A stretch of DNA of 64,000 nt, from assembly GCF_040358255.1 (NCBI RefSeq), contig NZ_CP132938.1, positions 2,976,001 to 3,040,000 of the forward strand. The letters are read 5' to 3'. This DNA comes from Tunturibacter gelidoferens. Lineage in GTDB: Bacteria; Acidobacteriota; Terriglobia; Terriglobales; Acidobacteriaceae. A model generated the notes under the pieces. The model had not been told where the DNA came from and ran no database searches. It saw only the letters and a program-made list of their open reading frames with translations. A program made the translations under genes and the position numbers. Below are positions 47,988-57,362 of this stretch, one piece after another (within the stretch, counting starts at the first letter, position 1; each line of letters begins with the position of its first letter).

Positions 47988-48875
47988 ATGCAGGACAGCA
48001 GCGCATTCCAATTCATCGCCATCGACCAGATTCACGAGTCCACCACCAACCCGCGCCTCACCTTCGAGCAATCGAAGCTGGAGGAGCTTGCCGAGAGCAT
48101 CCGGCAACACGGTCTCATCCAACCCGTCACCGTCCGGCCCAGCGACAACGGCTTTGAGATCGTTGCGGGCGCACGACGATTCCGTGCCTCACAGTTAGCG
48201 GAGTTGTTTACCATCCCTGCCCGCATCGTTGAGTTGGAAGATGCAGCCACCATGGAATGGCAGCTCGTCGAAAATTCTCAACGCGTCGACGTGCATCCCT
48301 ATGAGGAGGCGCAGGGCTTCCAACGTTTGCTCGACATGCCCGGTTACGACGTGGCCGCGCTTGTTCTGAAATCGGGCAAGAGTGCATCGCACATCTACGC
48401 TCGTCTGTCCCTGTTGCAACTCATACCTGCCGTTGCCCAGGCATTTGTCGAAGAGCGCATTACCGCCAGCCACGCCAACCTCATTGCCCGTCTGCCGCAG
48501 GAGCATCAGACCGCAGCCTTCGAGCAGTGCTGGCGCAAGGACTGGAACGACAAAGAGCCGCATCTGCTACCCGCCAGCCACTTCGCCGGGAACGATGAAA
48601 ACGGCCAGCAGACCGACGAGGAAATCGTACTCGCCGCACTCGACAACACCGCAGAGGACAAGCTAACCGGCTTCGCCCTGCGTCTCGCGCTGACCGATCA
48701 CGTCGGCATTCCGCGTGAAAACGAACCAGACCCATTGTCCGAGGCCGAGGCTGCATTCGCTCCACCGCAGCCGAAGTCTTCCAAGCCGAAGAACAGCAGC
48801 AAATCCAAGGAGACGCCCACACTCACCAAGGCTGCTCCGAAAAAGAGCGCAACCAAGAAGCAGAAAGCTGCCTAA
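47988..48875 (+). CDS. ParB/RepB/Spo0J-type partition-like protein, shortened
   Basis: 295 residues with AAAGGAGG before the ATG. The N-terminal ParB/sulfiredoxin-type domain is clear: IHESTTNPR, LAESIRQHGLIQPVTVRP, IVAGARRFRAS (the CTP-binding box region), MEWQLVENSQRVDVHPYEEA. It is followed by the helix-turn-helix KSASHIYARLSLLQL. After LLPASHF the protein jumps to a segment (KLTGFALRLALTDHVGIPRE) that lies much further on in larger relatives, and it ends in a Lys/Pro-rich tail. An internal deletion is likely. No ParA gene is adjacent, so a regulatory rather than segregation role is possible. Confidence 0.75.
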   Translation: MQDSSAFQFIAIDQIHESTTNPRLTFEQSKLEELAESIRQHGLIQPVTVRPSDNGFEIVAGARRFRASQLAELFTIPARIVELEDAATMEWQLVENSQRVDVHPYEEAQGFQRLLDMPGYDVAALVLKSGKSASHIYARLSLLQLIPAVAQAFVEERITASHANLIARLPQEHQTAAFEQCWRKDWNDKEPHLLPASHFAGNDENGQQTDEEIVLAALDNTAEDKLTGFALRLALTDHVGIPRENEPDPLSEAEAAFAPPQPKSSKPKNSSKSKETPTLTKAAPKKSATKKQKAA

Positions 48876-48906
48876 CTGCATCGGGGCAGCAACGCCCTTC
48901 TTCTTC

Positions 48907-48935
48907 AGCCCCGGATTCGTCCGGGGCTTTCTTTT
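48907..48935 (+). terminator. Rho-independent terminator after parB-like gene
   Basis: Perfect eight-pair stem AGCCCCGG/CCGGGGCT with loop ATTCGT followed by TTCTTTT, 32 bases after the ParB stop codon. It ends the ArdC-DUF6908-ParB transcript. Confidence 0.85.
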
Positions 48936-49221
48936 GCAACGGCACCGGCGCTTCCGCGCCGCGCCGGGAGAAACCGCTTTGGTTTCTCCCGGACTCTCAT
49001 CTCGCCCCCCCGCCTCCGCTCGCCGGCTGCGCGGCAGAGATGCCGCAGCAAGGTCAAACCTAGGTGTCGTCTGTCGGTTTGTATTAAACGACTGTCTTCG
49101 CTTTGGCGGTGAAGATGCCTGCGAAGTTAGCTCGATAGGCATAGATCAGGATGATCTCAAGCAAAGCGACAACGAAGTATGGCCATGAGAATGGAATCGA
49201 CAGCAAAGAGATTGAACGACG

Positions 49222-49259
49222 AAAGGCCCCGCCCCCGCGATGGAGGATGGGGCTTTTCT
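49222..49259 (-). terminator. Probable terminator of the TonB-receptor gene
   Basis: AAAGGCCCC and GGGGCTTTT form a G+C-rich hairpin with one bulge just past the receptor stop at 49270. Read on the minus strand it ends in CCTTTCG, on the plus strand in CTTTTCTG, so it may work in both directions. The 290 bases to its left hold no gene. Confidence 0.55.
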
Positions 49260-49269
49260 GTTGTTCGAG

Positions 49270-52200
49270 CTAGAAGAGGATCTTCAAGGCGAATTCAACA
49301 TTGAGAGGTTCGCCCGGCCCGATGGTGGGGTTACCGAGATAGGGTCCAAGCGTGGAGCCGATTGCCCCGACCTGACCAGTCGATGGAAAACCTACCGGTG
49401 CCAGATTCGTGGTGTTGAACAGATTGTAGATATTTGCCTTGAACTGAGCTCTTACTCTTTCGGTGATCGCTGTCGTCTTGATGACAGAGAGGTCGAACGC
49501 CTTATAGCCGGGATTGTAGTTCTGTCCGCGGCGTGTTGGGGAGTAGGTTCCGGGCGCGGGGTCAACAAAGGCAGCGGGATTGAACCATTGAACCGAGCCG
49601 TTGACGATGGCGTGGGCGACACCGGCTGTGGGATTAGCAATCACCTGTACCGCCCGGTCCGCAAACTCCCCGTTTCCGCTGACATTCGAACTCGCAGTGA
49701 CGGTGTAAGGTGTGCCGCCGTGGAAGGAGAATCCGGAGTTCAGCTCCCAGCCGTGAGTGAGCCGCTCTGGCCCGCGGAAGGTTGGGATTGCGTAGTTGAA
49801 GTACCCTGTGAAGGTGTTGCGAACGTCGAAGTCGGAGTTTCCGTACTCTCCTTTTTCATTGGTGGGGTCTTGCGGGACATAAGGCAGAGCTCCGGTCTCA
49901 TAGTCGAGCGAATGCGACCAGGTGTAGGCCAACTGCGCGGTTAGACCGTGCCATCCCTGGAGGCGCAGGCTTGATTGAAGCGAGTGATATATGGAGCCGA
50001 GATTGCTTCGGGCTGCGTCGATCACGCCGAATGCTGGAAACTGGGTGTTGTAGGGGCGGGTGAGCTGCTGGGGATTGACGCTGCAAGAACCTCCGGGAAG
50101 GACATCTGGGGGTGGGCAAGGGTTGTAGGCGCTTCCCAGAGCGGCGGCGTTGATGTCGAACAAGCCCATGAGATGAGTTCCTTTTGAGCCAACGTACCCT
50201 ATCTGGGCAATGACTGAGTTTGTGAGGCTGCGCTGAATATTCAGGTCAAATATCTGCACATTGGCAGGCTTGAAGTTCTTGTCAAAGGTGGAGATGGTGA
50301 TGCTACCCGGCGCAGCATCGGCAAGGATGCTTGAGGGATTGAAGGCAGGAAAGATGTCAACTCCTGACTGAACCACCTGGTTGAGACCCTGTGCGTTCAC
50401 GACCTGATCAATACCTGCTGGATTCTGGCCTGGCCCGAAGACGGCGATGTTCTGCGCGCCGTTATTCTGCAAGATCGATTTCATATAGACGGAGTCGTAG
50501 TAAAAGCCGTAGCCACCGTGAACGACCGTAGTGCCGGTGCTATCCAGTTGATAGGCAAACCCGAATCGCGGGCTTACACCGCTCCAGAATTTGGGATAGA
50601 CGTTTGCCACGCCCTGCCCTGCGACTGAAAGACCGGTTGGGCTCGATGGGTTGAAGATCGAGAGGTTGGGGTAGTCAGAGTGCACAGGGCCTTCATAGTC
50701 GTAGCGCAAGCCGTAGTTGAAGTTGAAACGTTTGGTGATTTGCCAGGCATCCTGAGCGTAGAGGGCAAATGTGTTCACGAAAACCTGTCGCTTCGGATTT
50801 CCCTGAACGATGCTCGAAGACGTTGGATTCAAGCATCCCGCCAGGAAGTCTGCAAGGAAAAGGACATTGGATGTCGTGTTCAGATTAGCTCCGGGAGCTA
50901 CTCCAAGGTTAGTTGTAGCTAATGCAGAGCACGGTGTCTGCGCCACTCCGTCGACAAAGTTTGTCGCGTAGTTCCATGGGCCCTGAGAGCCGTCGAAGTA
51001 GATGGTTCCGCGCTGTCCGGTCTGATAGAAGTCGTCAACCTGAGCCTGGCGGATCTCACCGCCGAAATGGAGCTGATGCGCCCCTTTGGTCCAGGTTAAA
51101 TCGTCGTCAAGGTGGCCGGTGATGTCATTCCTTCCCGAAGGCGCAGTGACACCGGTCGGATCGAATCCAGTGTTGCCAGCGGAAAGGCCATTACTGCTGC
51201 TGGTGGGACCGATGACCAAATGGGGGGAGCCCGGCAGAGCTGGATCGGTGACACCTGTGTTGAATCCGAGGCCGATGGGATTGAATCCTGTATCGGCATC
51301 GCCAAACACCTGGTTGAAATAGCTGACTCCCACAGCGACCTGATTGGCCATCGAAGAGGTAATAATGCGGTTGTAGATCAAAGAGTAGTTTTGAACGTGG
51401 ATGGGTGCGTTCTCGAAGTACGGTGTCAGATCGGAGGAGGTTGGCGCGGTCTGCGTGCCTTGACCCACGTACCACCTGGCGGAGAGATGGTCTTTGTCGG
51501 AGAGCTTGTAATCCAACTTGATAACGCCGTTGAAACTATGCCCGGTAAGATTTCCTGAGGCCTGGTAGTTTTCCGGATTGGCAGGTCCGGTGAGTGCAGC
51601 GGCTGGCCAGAGGCCCCGGAGAGTGCCGTTTCCATTCAGCAAATTTACCGACACGGTGTTATGGGGTACGCCGTAATAATCGAGGAGCGCATAGGCAGCG
51701 CTCTGATAGGCAGCCGATGGTTCGGTCGCGTGATTTTCAGCGCCGATCAAAAAGTTCTGATGTTCACCGGACAGAAAGAAGAAGAACTTGTCCCTGAGAA
51801 TCGGGCCGCCAACGGAGAATCCGTAGTTTTGATTCCGCGATGCAGCCTTGCTGGTTAAGAAGGGATTCTGCCGCTCAAAGAACTCGTTATGGTTGAAGTA
51901 GTAGGCTGTGCCATGAAGCTGGTTGGTGCCGGATTTGATGGTGAGGTTTGCTGTTCCGCCCGGATTGCGCCCAAGCTCGGTCGCGCCCGTGGTGACAAAG
52001 GAGAAGTTTTCAATGGCATCGATGGGAAAGATCACGCCCGCTATTGCAGAGACTCCGCCCTGATTGACTGCGGGAATGTTCCACCAAAGATCGTTGTTGT
52101 CCGTGCCTTCGATCTGCCAGTTTACCGCGTTGGACCGGGTTCCGTTCACACTGGCATAGAGTGCGCCGCCTCCGGTGGACAATCCAGCAAATCCTGTAGT

Positions 52201-52698
52201 TTGAGCGAGCATTTGCGTAAAGTCGCGGCCGCTATTGGGCAGATTCTGCACAACCGTTTCCGGAAGAACTGTAGCCTGCACATCCGTCTCAGTATCGAGC
52301 GCCAATGCGGCAGCTGTCACCTCCACCGTCTGGCCAGTTGAAGAGAGGGTCAGCTTCGCGGATAGCGTGTAACTCGGGCCGGCAACGACCTGCACCTTGT
52401 CGTACTTCGCGGTCGCGAAGCCGGGAGAACTGATGGTGACGGTGTAGCTGCCCAAAGGCAGATTCGAAAAGTTGAATTCGCCCGAGCTTGAGGACACGGT
52501 GTTGTAGGTAAGGCTCGTAGCTGTGTCTACGGCAGACACAGCTGCGCCGACGACGGCCGCATCGGTAGAGTCAGTGACGGTGCCTCCAATGCCACCGCGG
52601 TAGATCTGGGCGTTGAGGGCAGGTAGGGATGTGATGGTGAGGATGACGGCGAGGCTGTAGAGAACAGCCTGCAGGAGACGTGTTCGTAGTCGTTTCAT
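49270..52698 (-). CDS. TonB-dependent receptor, Oar-like, with N-terminal carboxypeptidase-regulatory domain
   Basis: 1,142 residues from the ATG at 52698, fixed by TTTGGAGG upstream and a signal peptide (MKRLRTRLLQAVLYSLAVIL). Residues 35-120 are a carboxypeptidase-D-regulatory-type beta domain (GGIGGTVTDSTDAAVVGAAV, GSYTVTISSPGFAT). A plug region (NLPNSGRDFTQMLAQTTGFA) and a long barrel with receptor-like strands follow (RFNFNYGLRYDYEGP, VSPRFGFAYQL, GYVGSKGTHLMGLFDINAAA), ending VEFALKILF with a terminal Phe. Such large receptors are abundant in Acidobacteriota and are thought to import glycans or siderophore-like ligands; ligand unknown. It stands alone on the minus strand. Confidence 0.9.
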   Translation of the reverse strand: MKRLRTRLLQAVLYSLAVILTITSLPALNAQIYRGGIGGTVTDSTDAAVVGAAVSAVDTATSLTYNTVSSSSGEFNFSNLPLGSYTVTISSPGFATAKYDKVQVVAGPSYTLSAKLTLSSTGQTVEVTAAALALDTETDVQATVLPETVVQNLPNSGRDFTQMLAQTTGFAGLSTGGGALYASVNGTRSNAVNWQIEGTDNNDLWWNIPAVNQGGVSAIAGVIFPIDAIENFSFVTTGATELGRNPGGTANLTIKSGTNQLHGTAYYFNHNEFFERQNPFLTSKAASRNQNYGFSVGGPILRDKFFFFLSGEHQNFLIGAENHATEPSAAYQSAAYALLDYYGVPHNTVSVNLLNGNGTLRGLWPAAALTGPANPENYQASGNLTGHSFNGVIKLDYKLSDKDHLSARWYVGQGTQTAPTSSDLTPYFENAPIHVQNYSLIYNRIITSSMANQVAVGVSYFNQVFGDADTGFNPIGLGFNTGVTDPALPGSPHLVIGPTSSSNGLSAGNTGFDPTGVTAPSGRNDITGHLDDDLTWTKGAHQLHFGGEIRQAQVDDFYQTGQRGTIYFDGSQGPWNYATNFVDGVAQTPCSALATTNLGVAPGANLNTTSNVLFLADFLAGCLNPTSSSIVQGNPKRQVFVNTFALYAQDAWQITKRFNFNYGLRYDYEGPVHSDYPNLSIFNPSSPTGLSVAGQGVANVYPKFWSGVSPRFGFAYQLDSTGTTVVHGGYGFYYDSVYMKSILQNNGAQNIAVFGPGQNPAGIDQVVNAQGLNQVVQSGVDIFPAFNPSSILADAAPGSITISTFDKNFKPANVQIFDLNIQRSLTNSVIAQIGYVGSKGTHLMGLFDINAAALGSAYNPCPPPDVLPGGSCSVNPQQLTRPYNTQFPAFGVIDAARSNLGSIYHSLQSSLRLQGWHGLTAQLAYTWSHSLDYETGALPYVPQDPTNEKGEYGNSDFDVRNTFTGYFNYAIPTFRGPERLTHGWELNSGFSFHGGTPYTVTASSNVSGNGEFADRAVQVIANPTAGVAHAIVNGSVQWFNPAAFVDPAPGTYSPTRRGQNYNPGYKAFDLSVIKTTAITERVRAQFKANIYNLFNTTNLAPVGFPSTGQVGAIGSTLGPYLGNPTIGPGEPLNVEFALKILF

Positions 52699-53442
52699 AT
52701 GACCTCCAAAGGAAAGCAAAGGATTCGCTGGTCGCCTTGAAGGGTTTTTTATACTGAACGAAAAAGAAGCCAGCTTCGTGGCGGTAGGCTGCGGTGCTTC
52801 AACGTATTCCGTATTCCAAAAACCGAACGGCTAATAGAAGTGTGGCGCATCTAGAGAAAGATAAGGCGATAAACCTAATCGTCCTCTGCAAACATTGCAA
52901 CATTATTTTGGAAGTATCACGGAAACCTCAAAAAACGATTGCTGCGTACGTGAAGGGTTCCGGCCTAACAACTCATGCGTTTTCACGAGGATAGAAACCG
53001 GTAGATCCTGAACATGCTGTTTGCGAACCCGCGTGCGACTGACCCTGTAAGCCATTGAAAACACAAAGTAGCAGGTACGTATCCCGAGCCCAGTTCGTGG
53101 TTCCTGTTTCTAAGTGACTGTGCGGTTGCGGCGCTTGATGTCCATAAGGGGAGCGCTCGGCCTTTTTCACGGCTGCGTAATCGCGTCAAGGCGACTAATA
53201 CCTGATTTGTCAAAGAGTGATAAATCGCCGAGTCACTCGTTGAGTGAAGTAGATCAGTGACTTGACCTGTTATCGACACTGGGGGTGGAACGATTGCGTT
53301 TGTTAGTAAACCAAGCCGAAGTGCAGTTTACCTGAGCCACGGCGGCCCGCGCCTGCTCAAGGCGCGGTCACATAGAACACTAGATTCAAAAGACAAGAAA
53401 AGAGTATGTGGACAACTCATTGGGAGGCATCTAAGCGCATTA
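52699..53442. other. Intergenic stretch, no gene recognised
   Basis: Contains the promoter region of the TonB receptor at its left end. Short open frames exist on both strands but none has a convincing start or family resemblance. Confidence 0.4.
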
Positions 53443-53709
53443 GTGTCTTCTAAGAAGAAACCGCCGGTGATGACCGAGTGCGAGGTGAAGGTGCGTGGAC
53501 GCTGGCTCCCATGCACCCTCTACGAGGCGCTTGCAGAACGCGACGAGATCATGCGCTGCAAATATTGCCACGGCCCCGTGCAGGCGCTCAAAGAATCCAA
53601 CACCGGAGCCAGAGCCCACATCGAACATCTTCAAAAACACACTGGCTGCCGGTTCCCGGTTAGCACGTTCAGTGGAGTCGAATCGGAACATCCGCTCTCA
53701 TTGAAGTAG
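53443..53709 (+). CDS. Small zinc-finger-like protein
   Basis: 88 residues from a GTG (GGGAGG lies about 15 bases upstream). CKYCHGPVQ, followed by HIEHLQKHTGC, gives a C-x2-C...H-x6-H arrangement likely to bind zinc. The N-terminal strand (ECEVKVRGRWLPCTLYEALA) and the middle EIMRCKYCHGPVQALKES give a compact fold. Similar small proteins occur on acidobacterial islands with unknown function. It lies 500 bases before the integrase and reads toward it. Confidence 0.55.
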   Translation: MSSKKKPPVMTECEVKVRGRWLPCTLYEALAERDEIMRCKYCHGPVQALKESNTGARAHIEHLQKHTGCRFPVSTFSGVESEHPLSLK

Positions 53710-54221
53710 GCGAACCACCGCAGAGATAAATGCTACAGATGAATATCGCTGCCGGCCTGGCGGAACCAATGGGTTCAGCGGATCGCGTGACGCCGCAGTG
53801 AGAGTCAATTCATACCCCCAAGGGGGCCAAGGATATCCACGCCGGTCGCTGCGACGATCTCGTCCCTTCGATCAAGACCTGCGAGGACCTTTGTGGCGGA
53901 TCATCTAGCCGGTAACAAGCCGATGGGAACCACCGATCTGTTTGTTCGCTGAGTCCAAACTGGTCCAAAAAAGTCCGACGAAGTGCGCGGGAAATCAGAC
54001 GATAAAATATTATTTTTTTGTGTGGGAATTTTGTGGGGATCATCGTCGAACATCGACATATCTTCTTGATTTTTCAGAATTAGTGAATCCCTGGGGGGCA
54101 ATACCATCTACACTACCTTTGGCGATTCTAACGATCAGGGGAAGGGAATTCGATCAAGCTGTCCTACGGTTGAAGGTGACCATGGATCTGCATATTGACA
54201 AAGAAAAAAAGCAGTAACGAG
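53710..54221. other. Intergenic stretch next to the integrase, AT-rich at 54000-54090
   Basis: No convincing gene. A 91-codon plus-strand frame (53942-54217) lacks a normal start and ribosome-binding site. The integrase stop is at 54222. Confidence 0.4.
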
Positions 54222-55469
54222 TCAATGGCCAGCCTTCGCACCGTGCTCCGGCGTGACCCATGTTGCCACGACTAGAGAGTCGAGCCGATCCTGCCTCGCC
54301 TTCGCCCATTTCGCGTAGTACCTCTCCGTCGTTTTTATCGACTCGTGCCCTAACAACTTCGATACTTCCTCCAAAGGCACTCCCTGCTCCAACAACCCCA
54401 CCGCAAATGTATCTCGTAGTTGGTGTGGATGCCCGTCTTCCATTCCTGCAGTTCTAAATATCTGCCGAAGGTCGTGTTGCCAATTCGTAACGGCGGTCTG
54501 CGGCTTGCCGGTTCCAGTATTCCAGAAGGCGTACTTAGGATTCTCATTCAATTTCATCGCAACCATAACTTCCGCCGCCACGTCCTGAGGGATCGGTACT
54601 GATACGTGTGTGCCCGTCTTCTGCCGATTGGTGACGACACGATGAAGCTTCGCTTCGTTATCCCACTTCATTTCTTCTCTCTCCAGGGTGACCGCATCGC
54701 GGATCGCAAGGCCACTGAAACGCATGAGTCTCACGAGCGCATGGGCTCGGGTTGCCTTATCGTCGGTGAACTCGTCACGGATCACTTGGAGCAGCTTTGT
54801 GTATTGTTTGTTTGTGAGGGGGAGCGTGGGAGGTTCATCTACCTTGATCGGGGATAGCTTCGGCACCCTGTCAACTAACTGCGATTCGTAGCAGTAGCGC
54901 AGAAACGCCCTCAAACGCTCTTGAACTTTGGAGCGGGTAGTAGAAGAAGGGTAGAGGTGCAGCCAACCGGCCCGGAACTCTGTGAGATCGTCCAATGCAA
55001 TCTCGCGAGGAAATAACTTAGATCGCTTCTCCATGAATTGACGGAACCGCATAAGTTCACGGTCGTACTTTTTTAGCACGTCACTGTCGATACCCTGCGA
55101 ACCCTTGTCACTGAGAAAAAGTTCAATCGCTCGCTCGATTGTTTTGCCGGATAGCTCTTCCAATCGGACGACCTCTGCGGGGCGCGTCGGATCAGCCGCC
55201 GCGAACTGCGCTTCTATCTCCCGCCGCCTCTCCTCCGCAATGGACCATGTACGCGTCTTCGCGGCCTGACGATGTTGCTTGCCGCCGGTTGACCAACGTA
55301 GATGCTTCGAGCATCGACAACCCTTATAGAACTCATCACCCGCACGCGGGCAGTCGCCCCTGTGTCGAACAAAGATAGTGATGGTAGGGATGTTGGAGAC
55401 TTGGACTGTATGGACATTTATGCGCTCGATCCGGAGGTTTTCGGGATAACCACGCCAAAACCTTAGCAC
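54222..55469 (-). CDS. Tyrosine recombinase (phage/island integrase)
   Basis: About 415 residues. The open frame extends rightwards through both tRNA genes, which cannot be coding, so the start must lie left of 55531. A GTG at 55467-55469 (VLRFWRGYPENL) is the best candidate, and the family-like sequence begins at SNIPTITIFVRHRGDCPRAG. Core-binding and catalytic domains follow, with Arg in SGLAIRDAVTLER, HQLRDTFAVGLLEQG (His-x2-Arg), LLGHESIKTTERYYA (the box-II His and the nucleophile Tyr). The intact catalytic set indicates a working enzyme. Adjacent to the tRNA-Cys 3' end, it most likely integrated the element there. Confidence 0.85.
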   Translation of the reverse strand: MLRFWRGYPENLRIERINVHTVQVSNIPTITIFVRHRGDCPRAGDEFYKGCRCSKHLRWSTGGKQHRQAAKTRTWSIAEERRREIEAQFAAADPTRPAEVVRLEELSGKTIERAIELFLSDKGSQGIDSDVLKKYDRELMRFRQFMEKRSKLFPREIALDDLTEFRAGWLHLYPSSTTRSKVQERLRAFLRYCYESQLVDRVPKLSPIKVDEPPTLPLTNKQYTKLLQVIRDEFTDDKATRAHALVRLMRFSGLAIRDAVTLEREEMKWDNEAKLHRVVTNRQKTGTHVSVPIPQDVAAEVMVAMKLNENPKYAFWNTGTGKPQTAVTNWQHDLRQIFRTAGMEDGHPHQLRDTFAVGLLEQGVPLEEVSKLLGHESIKTTERYYAKWAKARQDRLDSLVVATWVTPEHGAKAGH

Positions 55470-55484
55470 AAATTTAGCACAATT
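55464..55484 (+). repeat. Doubled TAGCACAA motif at the right end, overlapping the integrase start
   Basis: TAGCACAAA at 55464-55472 and TAGCACAA at 55475-55482, the same direct pair as at the left end of the element. It lies about 40 bases from the right att copy and covers the presumed integrase start, so a protein binding here could also control integrase expression (inferred). Confidence 0.5.
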
Positions 55485-55523
55485 CTCTACCAGCAATTCA
55501 AATCTATTTGATTCTAAAGGGAT

Positions 55524-55550
55524 AAGATTATGGAGGCGCGGGTCGGGATC
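55524..55550 (+). repeat. Right attachment site (att) within the tRNA-Cys 3' end
   Basis: The copy of the 27-base repeat that belongs to the intact tRNA-Cys; its partner is at 5653-5679, 49,871 bases to the left. It covers the tRNA CCA, acceptor strand and part of the T arm plus seven bases beyond. Confidence 0.8.
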
Positions 55551-55605
55551 GAACCGACGCATAAAGGTTTTGCAGACCTCTCCCTTACCACTTGGGTACC
55601 GCGCC
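55531..55605 (-). tRNA. tRNA-Cys (anticodon GCA)
   Basis: 75 bases including encoded CCA. Acceptor GGCGCGG pairs with CCGCGCC, discriminator T; D arm CCC/GGG; anticodon loop CTGCAAA gives GCA; T arm GTCGG-TTCGATC-CCGAC. All stems close, so it is functional. It is the integration target of the element on its left. Confidence 0.95.
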
Positions 55606-55672
55606 TCGGGTGGGCTATGTAATTCTGCCCTGCTGGATTGTAGGAGAAGTGTACCGCAGGCAGGATGTGATT

Positions 55673-55747
55673 TGGAGCGGGAGACCGGGGTCGAACCGGC
55701 GACATCTTCCTTGGCAAGGAAGCACTCTACCACTGAGCTACTCCCGC
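55673..55747 (-). tRNA. tRNA-Gly (anticodon GCC)
   Basis: 75 bases with encoded CCA. Acceptor GCGGGAG pairs with CTCCCGC; anticodon loop TTGCCAA gives GCC; T arm GCCGG-TTCGACC-CCGGT. It lies 67 bases upstream of tRNA-Cys on the same strand, so the two are probably one transcript. Confidence 0.95.
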
Positions 55748-55907
55748 TCTTCAGGTTCAAGTATAGCGGCCATGTTCAGTATGGTCAACGAGGTGTGACG
55801 TGCAGTCGCAAATGCGTTTCTTTTTCTGAGCGTCATACCAGACAAAAAACTGCATCTCATTTGTTGACTGGCTCAGAGTTAGCGAGTGCCGTACAGGAAT
55901 GAGGTAG

Positions 55908-57362
55908 ATGACGCAGCCATTACTACAAAACGTGGGGCAGATGCAGCATTGGCAGGCCCTGCTCGATTCAGCCGGAGAGGGCATATGGGGGCTGGATCTT
56001 GAAGGGAACTGTACGTTCGTTAATCGTATGGCGGTGAATTGCTTTGGCTTTGCCAGCGAGGAGATGCTGGGCAACAATATGCACGAACTTGTGCATCACC
56101 ACTATCCGGATGGGCGTCATTTTCCTGGCTCCGAGTGCCCGATCTATGACGTGGTGCGGAAGAGTAAAGCTTTGAGGCGGCTGACGGACACTATGTTTCG
56201 AAAAGATGGAAGCAGCTTTGTCGCAGAAATCTCCGCACAGCCGGTGGTTATAGAGGGACGCGTTGCAGGCGTAGTGGTAACGTTCCGAGAGGTGACCGAA
56301 CTCCGGCAACAACAGGAAAATCTTCGCAGAGCCTATGAACTGGCGGAACAGAAGACGGCCGAGTTGGATGCCGTGATCGAGAGCATGCCGCATGGGGTCT
56401 ATATAGCGACTTCCGATGCGAAAGTCCGTTCTAACCACGTTGCCAAGATGATGAGTGGCGGCACGTTTCCGGCGGAGTTGAAGACGCTGGAGACAGCGCT
56501 GGCTGGGAAGTGGTCCACAGAGACGGTAAAAACGTCGGATCGCTGGATTCGAAGTGTGGCAGCGCCGATTTTTCTAAATGGAAAGATACTTGGCGGCGTA
56601 GCTGTGAATACTGATGTCACGCAGGTGCGGCTGCAGGACGAGGCGCTGAGAAAATCAGAAAAGCTGGCTGCGGTGGGGCAGTTGGCTTCGTCCATTGCCC
56701 ATGAGATCAATAATCCGCTCGAGTCGATTACAAACCTACTGTATCTGATTCGACAATCGGAATCGATGGAAGATACGCAGCACTATGCGGCCCTGGCTCA
56801 AGGTGAATTGGCTCGAGTCACTGAAATCACGTTGCAAACATTGAGGTTCAACCGACAGCATAGCAAGCCGACCTATGTGGATATGGCGGAGCTGTTGCGG
56901 ACGGTCATGGCTCTATATACGGGACGGACTCTCGTTCGGAACATAGAGATCGATTTAAAGTTGATGGCGACTCCAAGGGTGAGAGTGCTCGAAGGAGAGA
57001 TTCGCCAGGTGATTAATAACCTTGTCAGGAACGCGCTCGACGCCATGAGTAAAGGAGGGCGGTTAACGATAAGGTTGCATCCGCAGCGGGATGGTCTCAG
57101 TGGAACTCCCGGGGTGCGTCTGACGGTTGCGGATATAGGAGAGGGGATTAAGCCGGAGATGCAGGAGCACCTTTTCGAAGCGTTCCAGACGACGAAGGAA
57201 CTTACCGGAACAGGACTTGGACTCTGGGTGAGCAAGGGCATCGTCGAGAAGCACGGCGGCCGAATCAGGGCAAGAACACGGCGTGGTGAGAGACATGGAA
57301 CTGTGTTCTCGGTTTGGTTGCCGGTAGAGGGAAGTCCTAACCTGGTGGCTCAGGTAAATTGA
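55908..57362 (+). CDS. PAS-domain sensor histidine kinase
   Basis: 484 residues, no membrane segment, so a cytoplasmic sensor. Residues 10-130 are a PAS domain (ALLDSAGEGIWGLDLEGNCT, GSSFVAEISAQPVVIEGRVA). After a coiled linker comes a second, PAS-like domain (AVIESMPHGVYIATSDAK). A HisKA dimerisation helix follows with the phosphoacceptor His265 in SSIAHEINNPLES, then an ATPase domain with N-box VINNLVRNALDAM, DIGEGIKPE and GTGLGLWVSKGIVEKHGG. No response regulator is adjacent. Its 3' end overlaps the convergent secretin gene by 26 bases. Confidence 0.9.
   Translation: MTQPLLQNVGQMQHWQALLDSAGEGIWGLDLEGNCTFVNRMAVNCFGFASEEMLGNNMHELVHHHYPDGRHFPGSECPIYDVVRKSKALRRLTDTMFRKDGSSFVAEISAQPVVIEGRVAGVVVTFREVTELRQQQENLRRAYELAEQKTAELDAVIESMPHGVYIATSDAKVRSNHVAKMMSGGTFPAELKTLETALAGKWSTETVKTSDRWIRSVAAPIFLNGKILGGVAVNTDVTQVRLQDEALRKSEKLAAVGQLASSIAHEINNPLESITNLLYLIRQSESMEDTQHYAALAQGELARVTEITLQTLRFNRQHSKPTYVDMAELLRTVMALYTGRTLVRNIEIDLKLMATPRVRVLEGEIRQVINNLVRNALDAMSKGGRLTIRLHPQRDGLSGTPGVRLTVADIGEGIKPEMQEHLFEAFQTTKELTGTGLGLWVSKGIVEKHGGRIRARTRRGERHGTVFSVWLPVEGSPNLVAQVN

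Noticed and set aside
47530..48198. 222-codon plus-strand frame rich in Ser/Pro/Arg/Thr
   Set aside because: An out-of-frame shadow spanning the DUF6908-like gene, the gap and the start of parB.
53942..54217. 91-codon frame between the zinc-finger gene and the integrase
   Set aside because: No normal start, no ribosome-binding site and it runs through the AT-rich gap.
55470..55760. N-terminal extension of the integrase frame to 55760
   Set aside because: It would translate through both tRNA genes; the family-like integrase sequence begins only after 55469.
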